From Phalacrocorax aristotelis (taxonomy: Eukaryota > Chordata > Aves > Suliformes > Phalacrocoracidae), in the NCBI RefSeq assembly GCF_949628215.1, contig NC_134277.1, positions 107,587,463 through 107,651,462 on the forward strand: a stretch of 64,000 nt of DNA, read 5' to 3'. The translations under genes and the position numbers were made by a program. The notes beneath the pieces are model-generated. The model was not told where the DNA came from. It did not search any database and saw nothing but the letters and a program-made list of their open reading frames with translations. Positions 13,601-24,123 of this stretch are shown here, in pieces (position 1 is the stretch's first letter; every line of letters starts with the position of its first letter).

Positions 13601-14439
13601 AAAATAATACTGTTCATGTGTGCCAAAGATATCTATTCTATGCATGTGTACATGAAAAAAAAATTATTTATCAGTTGATATACAACACCTCTGTATAGAT
13701 GTCTGTGACTTCTTAAAGTCTCATAAACAAAACAATGTCTATTACACTATACGTGACTTGTTGATTTAAAAGTTGTACTGCAGACTATTACAGACAGCCT
13801 TGCAATGGTTACTAAGGTGGGATTCTGAATGAATCCACAATAGTTTAATGAATCACTAGTGCAATCAGGGCCAGCTTCAGGCATTGGCAGAAGAGGCAGT
13901 TGCCTAGGCAGCAAATTGGAATGGACAGGAGAACATCCATAGATTAATTATCTTCCCCTACCTATGCTATATGTCTGCAAAGTCACTCTGGTTGGCTAAT
14001 ATTTCCAGAACAGTCAGGGTGTATGGGCTAGGAGTTACTGCTATGTGCAACTAGGGCGGGAGAAAAGAGGCACTTAAGTGTGGCATGAAATTCTGCCATG
14101 CCAGTTCAGCTGTACTTCTCCCTATCTCTTCTTCTACTGCTGAAGGACCAGCCTTACCTCCCCATGCTTAGAGTGGCAAAATTCATTTTTGTCTATGTTG
14201 GTGAGATGTCGTGAGCTGGCTCGAAAAGCAGTTATGTTAGCAGAACAAAAAGCAATTCAATTGCCATTATATGAAACCTATTTATATGACCTTTATAAAT
14301 GTCCATTGTATTTTTCTGCTTTTCTAGATGAATGAATGCCATAAAGGAAAGTCTGATGTGATGAAAAATTCATAGAGTTTAAGACCTTTGAATTTCTCCT
14401 GATAGTTCTTTTATTAACAAATTTGATGGTATCTTTTGA

Positions 14440-14665
14440 GAGGTACATCCGGTCTTAATTAAAGACTTCAAATTACAGAGAATCCATCATATTCTTTGGA
14501 AAGCTCTTCCAGTCTTAATTACAATCACTGTTAATAATGTACAACTTATACATCATTAAAGTTTGAGCTTCAGGTTCCAGCTATTTGATCATTTCATACC
14601 TCCTGCTGTTGATTTATGAACCCTCCAGTGTGACCTTTCTGTGTAGTGATCTATAGACTGGTCAA
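14440..14665 (-). mobile_element. Candidate ancient CR1-like repeat, antisense
   Basis: The plus strand reads like the antisense of an old CR1/L3-like 3' region found across reptile and bird genomes. Landmarks in order are ACATCCGGTCTTAATT, AAAGACTTCAAAT, AGAGAATCCATCA, GGAAAGCTCTTCCAG, TTAATTACAATCACTGTTAA, GTTCCAGCTATTTGATC and ATCTATAGACTGGTCA. The match is from memory and divergent, so family and edges are uncertain. Confidence 0.5.
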
Positions 14666-15250
14666 CTTGCATTCTAAATTCAACCTCCAAAATTCAAATA
14701 ATGTCTTCTCTTTAACATGGGTCAGCTAAGAACCATCCACTTCCCTAAAGTAATATTCAGGCTAAATTTTAACGTATCAGCTTAGATCCCACAAGGAATA
14801 CCTTCATTAATAGAGCATGTTATCTATTCCAGTTAGCTAAGCTTGTTAAAACCAGCTTGGGTACCTGTGTACAGAGCTACACTGTGTTATATAGACATAA
14901 TTGATCTCTCTGGCAGCATTTACAAGTTAAAAATAATGACAACAAAGGCACTTAGAATAACAGAGTACACATGGACAAGATATTTAAAAAAAAACCTGTG
15001 GGCCAAAGTACATAAACAGAAAAAACTGTAATAAAAGTGGAATCTTTCCAAAATTTAGCCTTGAAAAAAGCTGAGTTAAATACCAAAAAAACCCAAACTG
15101 AAAACAAACCCTGTATTCTAGGTTGTGAGAGAACACAACCTGTCTATGATCCAGCCTAAGTCAACTGCAACTTACTGGTATATTGTTATGACCTTAATAT
15201 TGCTGCACCACTTTCCTCATACAAATTAAAGGAGGCCGGTGGCAATTTAC

Positions 15251-15276
15251 TTAACATTTAGCAAAGTAAATGTTAA
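15251..15276. repeat. Perfect 10-bp hairpin
   Basis: TTAACATTTA, a six-base loop GCAAAG, then TAAATGTTAA. It is AT-rich, short and not near a gene; probably incidental. Confidence 0.6.
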
Positions 15277-17949
15277 AATTGACCAGTAAGTGTAAGACCT
15301 TGGGGGTGTATTTTTTACAATAACATTGTAAAATATTTGCAACAATGAGCTCTTACTTGAAAAGGGTTGATAGTCTATACATTCAATGTTTTTAGTTGCC
15401 TAACCTTCAAATTGTTAAGGCTTACTTAGACAATTAAAAACAGTTGGCATTCTAGACCTCTCCCCCTGCAGAACAAAATGTCAGAATTAGGTGTGGAAGG
15501 ATTCAACCAGCTTTACAAAGTCCGTTTCCCTCAAAGTAGTCTCCAAAGAATTGGTTTTTTACTAACCTCTGCCTCCAGATATATATTGTTTCCATATGCC
15601 AGGTGAATCAAACTGAGGGAAATTACCTACCAGAAACTAATCTTTATTTAGTCAGGTGAGATTTTTGCAAAATCAATCCATTTACATGGTTCATCACAGC
15701 TATATCATCCTTGAAAAAGGAGGAGAGGGGAATAGGCAACCAGATAAAAGAGTGGTAGAACACTCCTTTTCAAGGAGCCCTCATTAGTGTTGAAGTACTT
15801 GTAGAACTACACCTCTCCATTAAGGAGTACTTTTCAGTCATTTTATTAAATCTAATAGGGCTGTGGAAAGTAAGATAGCCCACTAAGCTGGATGAACTTC
15901 ATCTTTATTGACAGCAAATCACTTAGGATATTTAGGTAGAATGGGTTAAATATTACATAAATTCAGAGTACTGTGCTGCCACCTGAGATATTCCATTTTA
16001 ACCTGAGAATTTGCCTGTTTCCCTGTGATAATGAGTGAACTAATACATGTTACTCTGGCCCACACTCCTTTTAACGCAGTATTCTTTGTTCAGGTTAAGT
16101 ACAGTGTTTGAATTCTTTGTCATGTAAGTCATCTGAATACCTGCCTTAAATATTGTTTGGTTTATAAAAAGCAAAACCAGGAGATACTATTAATCACTGC
16201 TGCCAACCTGAGCATACCCGTATGGGTTGTAATCTGCAGCTTTCCAGTTTTCTAAAGCTTCTAAAGCTGCTAAATATAAGCCTGTACATTAGTATAATGA
16301 CTAGAATTACAAAAAATATGTTTAGTTAAGATTTACCGTTGTACTCTTTCACTGTGTTTAATTTAGTAACTCCTTAATCATATAATTTGGAGAAAATGGT
16401 GTCAGTCATACCAGTTTTTATTTTCAGTCTATGATTTAATTGCTACTTCTGTAGGTTCTGCTTGTCCAGCAAGAACATTTTTCATGCATATTCCTCATGG
16501 GCTGGACAATATATTTAAAAATCTCCTTAAGCTAATTCTAATATATCATTGCTAGTAAATAAGAATACTGTATTAGTAACTGCTGGTGGAAGGTCACCAG
16601 TGATAGGGTAGTGGGATTTAGGCCCAGATCCAAAGCTTATGAAGTCAATAGAAAAGCATTCACTTTATGGAAATCACAACAGCGAGCTTATATTAGGATT
16701 GCAAAGCTGCAGCTGATATACCTCTACGAAAATGAAAAGCCATGGGATTTGTTATAGCAAACCCAAAGGATAAGTAAGCCTCCATGCATTGGTTCTTCAT
16801 GTGTGACCTTTATTTGCAGTCCAAGGGTAAAACACCATTTACAGCAATATTCTAAAAAGCTTATGTGACTCACAAGTTTCTGAGGTTAAATTCTTCTCTG
16901 GCCCAAACCATAGCACATACTTGATCACTCATATGTCCAGTGAATGTATCATATCCTGTTTCAAAATTTAATGCCTAGTGGGCTTAGTGTTTTTTGGGGG
17001 CAGGAAGGAGTTTAATTTCAAGAGTGTCTTAGAGTGCCAAAATACTAGGGCAAGCAGAAGATGACTTCATACACTTCCACTCTTTTGGTTTTATGTTATG
17101 ATTAATTTGCCAACATATAGTATTCAGTATGGCAACATCTAGGGGCAGGTTGCAAAATAGCCGTAATACAATCAGCAAGCCTTGAATACTTAAATGCTTC
17201 CATAAATACAATATTTGTACAATTAATCTTCTTTCTACAATTGGTGATGAGTTTCCACGGTGAAAAATGTGCACCAGCATAGATCTGCACAGATGTTATT
17301 CCAATGAATTCGATATCCTAATAAATTGGTGCTGCGCTGTTCCGACTGACTGCTGATAATCTTCCTGAGGTCCCACCACTGTACACAACGTCATCTCTGA
17401 TGTTTTTAAACCACTTCCATTAAAGAGTGTTTGATACAAATGCTGCCAAAGTAAGTACGAATAGTCCCATTTGCTTCATATGCAGTTTCTGAGATTGTCA
17501 TGAATGGACTGAAAATTACCCCTCTATGCAGCTGGCATTTTTAAGGTGCAGTTTTGCACTCTACTTAAGCTGGCCTTGAACTGCACTGCCCTGTTGTGTC
17601 TGCACGAGCAGTTATGTAGCAACAAGCCTACCAACTGCTCTGACACAAAGGGGCTGGCAGGAGCACACAGCTGGGACAGAAAGAGTGCAGCACTGCGGCT
17701 TTTGGCAGTTGCTCCATCCTACGTCTCTCTGCTGACAGTGACACCAGGCACTTTTCAGCCTGTGAGCACACCAGTCTTGCAGTGTTGGAGAACTCCACTA
17801 AAAAGAAGAGCCTTTGTCACTTCTTTTCTGCTTTGCTTGTGCAGTGTGATAAACTTAATCATGTTAATTCTTAGTTTTAACAAAACCAGGATGTTCCCAT
17901 TTGCTTGTTTGTGGTTTTTTGCTGTTGCTTTTAATTAGTTGCCATTCTT

Positions 17950-18045
17950 AAATACAAAAAAAAAAAGCCTTAAAAAATTTAAAATAAAAATAAAACAAAA
18001 AATTTTAAAATATAAAAACTTAAATTTAATTTAAAAAAACAACAA
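17950..18045. repeat. A/T low-complexity tract
   Basis: Nearly 100 bp consisting almost only of A and T, with repeated TTTAAAATA and AAAATTTAAAATA-like units. No target-site duplication or source element is visible. Confidence 0.7.
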
Positions 18046-21000
18046 TGGTATCACCATATTGCTCTTTTCCGTGTATTCTACAATACAGTTCCCCTGTATT
18101 CATTTGACCCCCAAAAGAGAGGAACTTAGATATCAATTATTTATATACTTTATGTTTTACCCCCTTTAGTTGTCAATTGTTCAACAGCAACATCAGATTT
18201 CTCCCTCCAAATCTATTTGACTAGCTAACAGTGTGGTTTTTGTTTGTGTTCCTGTCACGCGGGGTAACACAGAGGGGAAGTGGACTTGGATACTGCAAAA
18301 GTCAGTGTTACAGTCAGGAGTGGGAGACCTGATTTGAAGGAATGATCCCTGCTCTGAGAATGCAGCATATGCTTCTTTCCAGTACCTGATTATCGTAAAG
18401 TGTGTGTGTGAGCTATTCTTGGATGGCAGAGGGTCTAATTCCTTCCTTCTAATACAATTAATTTATGTGTGTATGTTTCTGTCTGTGATTATATTAATGA
18501 AAAGTAACACATTTTCACAGGATGCCCCTATTTTGAAACAAAAATATTTGTATGCTGAAACAGAAGAGAGTTTATGTCATTTAAGAGTTGAGAGATTTTG
18601 GTTAGCACCCCTTAAAGGAGAAAAGACCATTGCACCCATGTCTGTGAAAGGCGGGTGCTGCTGACCAACAGATTGTTGCATTAAAGAGGATCCTCATAAC
18701 CACTGCATTGTCCTCCAATGCTTTTTTGTTTGTTGTAAAAGGAGCTGTGCATGAGGTGTATTTCAAGAACTCACAATTAATTAGATCTATGAGTGGATTT
18801 GGTTAAGAAAAGTGTATCTTTTAAGCCACAGTTAGGTTTAGTCATGAAATAAGCACTGAGCCCTGCCAATATGGAGAGATTTCTGAGTGGTCAAGACCTC
18901 TTGCCCAAACTTGTGGTGACCCTGAAATAAAACCTGTACTTTAAACTTCAGAGTTTATGTACTTTTGCTACTTGAGGAGTTAGGCAGATCTTGCAAGAGT
19001 CAACCATTACTGGACACCTAGTTACCTCAGACCAGATCCTACCTAAAGACCTGTCTCTTTTTGTATATGTGGATCACTGTCTCATATTTGACAGCAGCAC
19101 CTCATTCATTGATGAACTTTTGAATTATTATCCTCTTTGACACTGGCAGATACTTTGTTGCAGTCCAGCTGATTATCCCACTCTTCACTTCCATCTGTTA
19201 GCACTTGGCCTGTACTCAAGCAGGATAACGCTGCTAGCATTTTCAAGATCATTCAGATGGTCGATTTTGGTATAAACGCAGAATGCTATCCCTGAAGCGG
19301 TACACCAGAGCATACCTCCAACAATGAACCATGATTTCTTACACTAAGAACTTGAAGTGACAGCGGGCTCACTTTCCCATGAGTCAAAACTCATTTCCTA
19401 GTAGATATTTTACAGCATCTTTTTCCTGCTGATAGCCCATCAGCCTTGCTTTTCAGCTATTCGTAAGTATGAAAAATAATTGAAAATGTAATGATATAAT
19501 GCAATTTGTTGCCAGATGGCCAGTGTTTCTACAAATAAAAATGTAAATGGTAACTTTTAATAGTTACTTTCACAATTAACAGTGGTTCTGAAAGTGACCT
19601 TGATTTTTACTTACCACAATGCAATCAAGTAAGGCAGAATGCCAACACAATTCAGGATCATTTTATGCGGAAGAGTTGGTTACAACCCAGGGTCACTATT
19701 TCTAATTACCTTAATCCAACTCCTTTGACGTTTCCTTCACTTAATTGTTTCTCCTGGATACCAGTTAAATCCATGAGTCTTTTGGTTTTGTTTTTCGTTT
19801 GTAGTATAGTAACTATGGGTCTCTGCTGACTATTGAAAATTACTAATAGAAAAATAATTGAATACTAGTTCCGACCCTATTGTTATTTGGAGGTTTTTTT
19901 CTGAAGTACAATGACTTGAAAATGGCAGAAAGTAAGTAGGCTGTACCACCTGAAATCATACATGGTTAAAGATGCCTTCGCTGCCTTATAAATAAGACTT
20001 TGTCAGAATGGTATCATTTGTGAATATGTGGGGCCAGTCAATAATTAATTTTCATGCTTCTCCACAAGTATAACATTGCAATTGAACACTGTATATGTAA
20101 AGGTCTCACCACAGGTCCCAGAGGCTCTCTGGCTCTTGGTAGAGCTTTACTCTTGCTTTTAACCTAACAAAAGTCTTCCACGCGTTCTGCTCATTCAAAA
20201 TTGCCTGACAATTTATGGGAGAAGTAATTCTCTGAGAATTCAGTATGCTCCAGAATGGGTCAGTCTTGGGAAAAACATTAAGGGTACAATGGGAATAGAG
20301 GGAAAAATATTTGGGATGTTTTAATTTGTTGTATATTCCACTCAGTTTTGACTGACTTAAAGAAGAATGTGTCCTCTTTTGTTGCTTTACATTTCCCTTT
20401 GCTCTCCTCCTGGAATAACTTCCGCGGTAGCATGAAAAGGCAGAATTTTAACAGATTCAAGGTCAGGTAACTATGTGCTTATCTTTGGTCGTTATGCAAA
20501 TTTCTTCTGACAGGAAGATATGATCCAGGCAATAATCAGTATTTTTCCCTCTTAAGCCAAGTCCAGAGGGCACATCTGAAAGATTAGGATGGTTTCAGGC
20601 ATAGTTCATCATTGATGGAAATGTGCATAATTTAATAATTTAATCCTTCTAAGGTGCTCTCCATAGCACAACGAAACAGAATCAGTATCCATGATGTATG
20701 GCCATTATATATTCATACATTCATTTCAAGATAGCTATACACTGAGTAGCTTAAGAAATACTTAAATACGCGACCGCGTTTTCTAAGATATTCGGGAGGG
20801 AAAAAGAAAAGTTAAGAATATAGGCTATGCCTGGGAAAAAGTGGTGACTTACACTCTCGGGCAAGTAAACCCACATCCTTTGAGGTACGGTTTATAAACA
20901 TAGTAATTAGCAACACATATCAAAAATCTCACACCATTTATTTTCTGAGAGTGCACTTACTGCCGAAGAAGAGCTCGGTATCACATCAGACATGATATAA

Positions 21001-21750
21001 ACTCAGGCTCGGAAAGTCATCACCGGCAATCCAAACTGTGATGCAAAACCGAGAATGGTGTTACACCCCTCGAATTTCGTGGGTGGGCCACAGGTACCAG
21101 GCCGGCCAGACCGCGTCTTCTGCGGGCTCTTCACCGCACCACTGACCACGAACGAGTTGAGGGGCTGAGAATTTTACACCCCATTACGGTTTATATTTTA
21201 CTTCAGAAGCCTTCACTAAAGCTGAACGAGAACTATTTTAATACCTCGCATAAATTAAAGTACGTGCGCAGGGAGGTAGCTATGAGAACTGGGAAAGCTC
21301 CAACAAGCAGATGCTGCGCATCCCCGTGGTTTCTGAGCTATGGGCACTGTTGCGGATTTATTCCGCGCTTACAAACTTGCTGCCCAAGGAGAGACGGCTC
21401 CTGCCGCCCTGCCCAGCCCAGCCGAGCCCAGCCAAACCGAGCCCTGCCCGCCGGCCCCGGCTCCCGCTACCGCCGGGAGCGCCGGGAGGCGGCCCGCGGC
21501 GGGCCGGCAGCTGCCAGCCGGACACGGAGGCGACCCCCCGCGGCAGCTTTTCTTCCACGCATCTCTCTCACACCTGCCCGCTGCATCCCCGCACCATCCG
21601 TCACCTCGGTCTCGGGGCAGCCGCCGCGGGAGCCGCCCGCGCCCGCCTCCCCCCGCCGCTCCCGCGGGCGGCCCCCCCCGCTCCGCCCCGGCCCCCCCCA
21701 CCCCGCTCCGCCCCGGCCCGGCCCCCGGGCGCAACCCCGCGCTCCGCTGA

Positions 21751-21775
21751 GCTCGGCTCGGCTCGGCTCGGCTCG
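21751..21775. repeat. (GCTCG)5 tandem repeat
   Basis: Five pure copies of GCTCG inside the CpG island, upstream of the predicted donor and so possibly within the transcribed leader. Confidence 0.9.
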
Positions 21776-22335
21776 GTTCCGCCGACAGCCCGCTGCCGAG
21801 GCGCAGGGGCGGCGGTGGCAGCCGCTGCCGGGAGCGGGGCTGGGCTCGGCGCTGGCAGCGGCGCCCAGCTCACGCAGTCGCAGGGAAGAGGAGCAGCCGG
21901 GAGCGCCGGCGGGGCCGGGAGTCCGCCCGCCGCCGGGGGACGGCGCGGAGGATCGGCACATCCCTGCTCCGCCCGGGGAGGCTCCGCCAGCCCCCCCGCC
22001 CCCCGCCTTCCCTCCCTCCCTCCCCGCCCCTCCGGAGCGACATCCCTGCGAGTTTGCTTCGCCGCCCGCGCCCGCCGCCGCACCTCCCTCGCCATCAACT
22101 CCAGGGAGCCGCCGGCGGAGAGCAGGGACCGAAGTTGCGGCCAGCCCGGGGTGGAAAGTACCGGCGAGGCGGAAAGGGCCGGCGCCGAGCCCAGCGCAGC
22201 CCGGCCCGGCCGAGCGGGGCCGGCGCCGCTCGCCGCCACCCGCAGCCCCCCGGCCGGGGGCTGGCCCCGCGCCCCGGGCCGCGCTGGCCGGGGCAGAGCG
22301 ACGCGGACCCGCGGCCGCCCCGCTCCACCGGACCC

Positions 22336-22347
22336 GCTGCGGTGAGT
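22336..22347 (+). other. DSEL: Predicted splice donor of noncoding exon 1
   Basis: CTGCG followed by GTGAGT at 22342 is a near-consensus 5' splice site inside the CpG island. It would close a noncoding first exon of DSEL at 22341. Human DSEL likewise has its whole coding sequence in one exon with untranslated sequence upstream (from memory). A second fair donor, AAAAG then GTAAGG at 22964, could serve an alternative exon. Confidence 0.6.
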
Positions 22348-22530
22348 CGGGGTTACACTCGGGGACGCCGGGCGTGAGGAGACGGAAGCTCCCGGCCACC
22401 GAGGGGGTGGGGGGGAGGGGGGAGATGTAGGGTGGTTGCGGGGAGCGTGCGGGGCGCGCCCGCCACCGCCGCCGAAACTTGTTCAAGTTGTGCGGCCCCG
22501 GGGGGCGGGGCGGCGCGGGGCGGGCGGAGG

Positions 22531-22554
22531 CGGCGGCGGCGGCGGCGGCGGCGG
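22531..22554. repeat. (CGG)8 trinucleotide repeat
   Basis: Eight pure CGG units within the CpG island. By the predicted donor at 22342 the repeat lies in the first intron, about 190 bp past exon 1. Confidence 0.95.
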
Positions 22555-23060
22555 GGCGCCCCCTGCCGGCCGCGATCGGGGGCGCCGCGGCGGGCGCTGT
22601 CCGGGGCTGGCGGGACGCGGGGCGCCCCTCGGCCGGGACGGCGGCAGCCGCGGCGGGTCGGGCTGCCCGCTCTCCCGCTCCGCGCCTTCGCTTCGCCGGC
22701 AGAACCAGGCGTGTGGTTTGTGTATGCGTATAATTTTATTTTAATTTGAGCTCCGTTTAATTTTGGTGGCGCGTTTCAGGTCTATTTTCTTGCGTAGCTC
22801 CTGCTTAGCGTAATGGGAGAATATGCCCTGAGACCTCGTAGTCACGCACGCAGGAAGAGGTGAAATAAAGCGAGCTTAAGTAGCCAGTCAGAATTTCTGT
22901 TTTGCCGAAGTTAAATGTTATGGAACTTTGAAAATGCTCCTTTTTAAAAAATTTCTGTAAAAGGTAAGGTGTATTAACTTATCTTTCCTAGAAAGTTAGA
23001 AGTACTTTGTTATCTTAAGTACTTTAAATATGTTCTCACACCTGTACAGCTTCAGAGAAT

Positions 23061-23080
23061 TTTTGTTTCTGTTTCCACAG
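23061..23080 (+). other. DSEL: Predicted splice acceptor upstream of the DSEL coding exon
   Basis: A pyrimidine-rich run ending in TTTCCACAG gives a strong 3' splice site, with the exon starting at 23081. Joined to the donor at 22342 it defines a 739-bp intron and a leader exon running through the DSEL coding sequence. A weaker alternative acceptor, TACTAACAG ending at 23979, would give a much shorter leader with fewer upstream ATGs. Confidence 0.5.
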
Positions 23081-24019
23081 AAAGAACCAACGTGCAAGGT
23101 GGAAGGAAACCCGAAACTGCTCTTCTAACAAAAAAGTGTTGGCTTTCTGCCCTTTCACATGTTTTCCTTTTGCTTCGTAATGGAAGGAGCAGGATTGGCT
23201 GAATCACAGAGGCAAAATTTGGGCATCATCGGCTGAAGATAAAGATGAAAGAAGACTTGAAAATATATCAATACTCTATGACTATTAATTCAGACGCACC
23301 TTTCACAGACAGAGGGGAATAGTGGTTAAAAGCACTGCAGTTTCATCAAAAGGAGCTAATGGAGGATCTATCTTGATTTTTTTAAAATTTTTTTTTCCCT
23401 TCCCACTCTCCCATGAGTCCCAAAAGAGAACGATGGAAAGAGTGCATATGGAAATTTGAGATAAGGGGAAGGCTGAAGACAATAACTTCAGTGTTGGAGT
23501 CTGTTTTCCAAGTGCTGTAAATTCCCTGTGTCATCAAAAATAACACATTGTTTTGAATAAATTCTATCATTTTGTGATCAGTGGAGTTTTCGTCAGCTCT
23601 AGAAGTGGAATTTGACCTGACCTGATTGAAAGCTTTTTAAAAAAGTAAATATATGACTCCAACTCCTTTTTTTCAAGTCAAGTTTTTCAAGTTATCAGAA
23701 GATAGTGTTTCAGGCTCCTACTGTGCATTATCAACCTGTGTTTTGTATGCATACCTTAGAGATTTTACTTTTTCCCAAATTTTAGTATTTATGCTGTAGT
23801 GTTGTGTTTGAGAAAAATGTGAAGAGACAAGGCACCTAGGATTTAAGTTTTTGAGAGCCTTGTTATTTCAATGTTGTATCTCAGATTACAAGTAATCTGA
23901 GTATCTGTTAGAACGCACAGTACACGCTAAGTCTTTTCTCCTAAAGTATGCCTTAAGATGTTAATTTTTATACTAACAGGATCGAAGTTTGTTTTCTGAA
24001 CGTGGTGTTTTGTTAGGAA

Positions 24020-24049
24020 ATGCCTGCCAGGGGAAGAGCAGCTGCCTAA
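24020..24049 (+). promoter_or_regulatory. Upstream ORF in the DSEL leader (MPARGRAAA)
   Basis: An ATG at 24020, with G at -3, opens a 9-codon frame ending in TAA at 24047-24049. The frame is the same as DSEL, and only two codons separate its stop from the DSEL ATG. Both candidate acceptors leave it in the mRNA. Such a short, close upstream ORF can lower or condition main-ORF translation. That effect is inference. Confidence 0.45.
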
Positions 24050-24123
24050 TGGATCATGGCTCTGATGTTCACGGGGCATACTTTATTTCTGGCATTAATG
24101 ATGTTTGCTGTCTTCACTTTTGA
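24049..24123 (+). promoter_or_regulatory. Overlapping out-of-frame upstream ORF
   Basis: An ATG at 24049 overlaps the stop of the 9-codon upstream ORF (TAATG). It opens a 24-codon frame running across the DSEL start and ending in TGA at 24121-24123. Its context is weak (C at -3), so it may rarely be used. If used, it would compete with the DSEL start. Confidence 0.3.

Larger units (their letters stand above)
3966..20760. other. Gene-free DNA upstream of DSEL
   Basis: About 17 kb of AT-rich DNA with no supportable gene. Short open frames (up to 130 codons, at 17546-17938) have no recognisable domain and look like chance. Contents that I can name are a tetranucleotide microsatellite, a G-rich tract, an ancient CR1-like piece, a small hairpin and an A/T low-complexity run, each listed separately. 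DSEL lies in a gene-poor stretch between cadherin and TMX3 loci in other vertebrates (established knowledge), which fits. Confidence 0.55.
21390..22720 (+). promoter_or_regulatory. DSEL: CpG island, probable DSEL promoter and first exon
   Basis: About 1.3 kb of very GC-rich, CpG-dense DNA in an otherwise AT-rich window, ending 1.3 kb upstream of the DSEL start codon. GC boxes (CCCCGCCCC near 22023, GGGGCGGGGC near 22503) and no TATA box fit a CpG-island promoter with dispersed starts. It holds a strong splice donor at 22342 in the DSEL direction. Long open frames cover it on both strands, but these follow from a lack of AT-rich stop codons, not from coding. The transcription start cannot be placed by eye. 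Confidence 0.85.

Noticed and set aside
13863..13915. Stretch GGGCCAGCTTCAGGCATTGG...GCCTAGGCAGCAAATTGG resembling the end of an old amniote DNA transposon or repeat
   Set aside because: Recalled resemblance only. No terminal inverted repeat or partner end was found within the next few hundred bases.
17546..17938. 130-codon plus-strand frame with Cys/Leu-rich sequence
   Set aside because: No domain, no splice or promoter context, and frames of this size occur by chance across the window.
21264..22486. Long open frames on both strands over the GC-rich block (up to 388 codons plus, 339 codons minus)
   Set aside because: Extreme GC content removes TAA/TAG/TGA in every frame. The translations are Pro/Ala/Arg/Gly-rich without domains and overlap on both strands. 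They are CpG-island artefacts.
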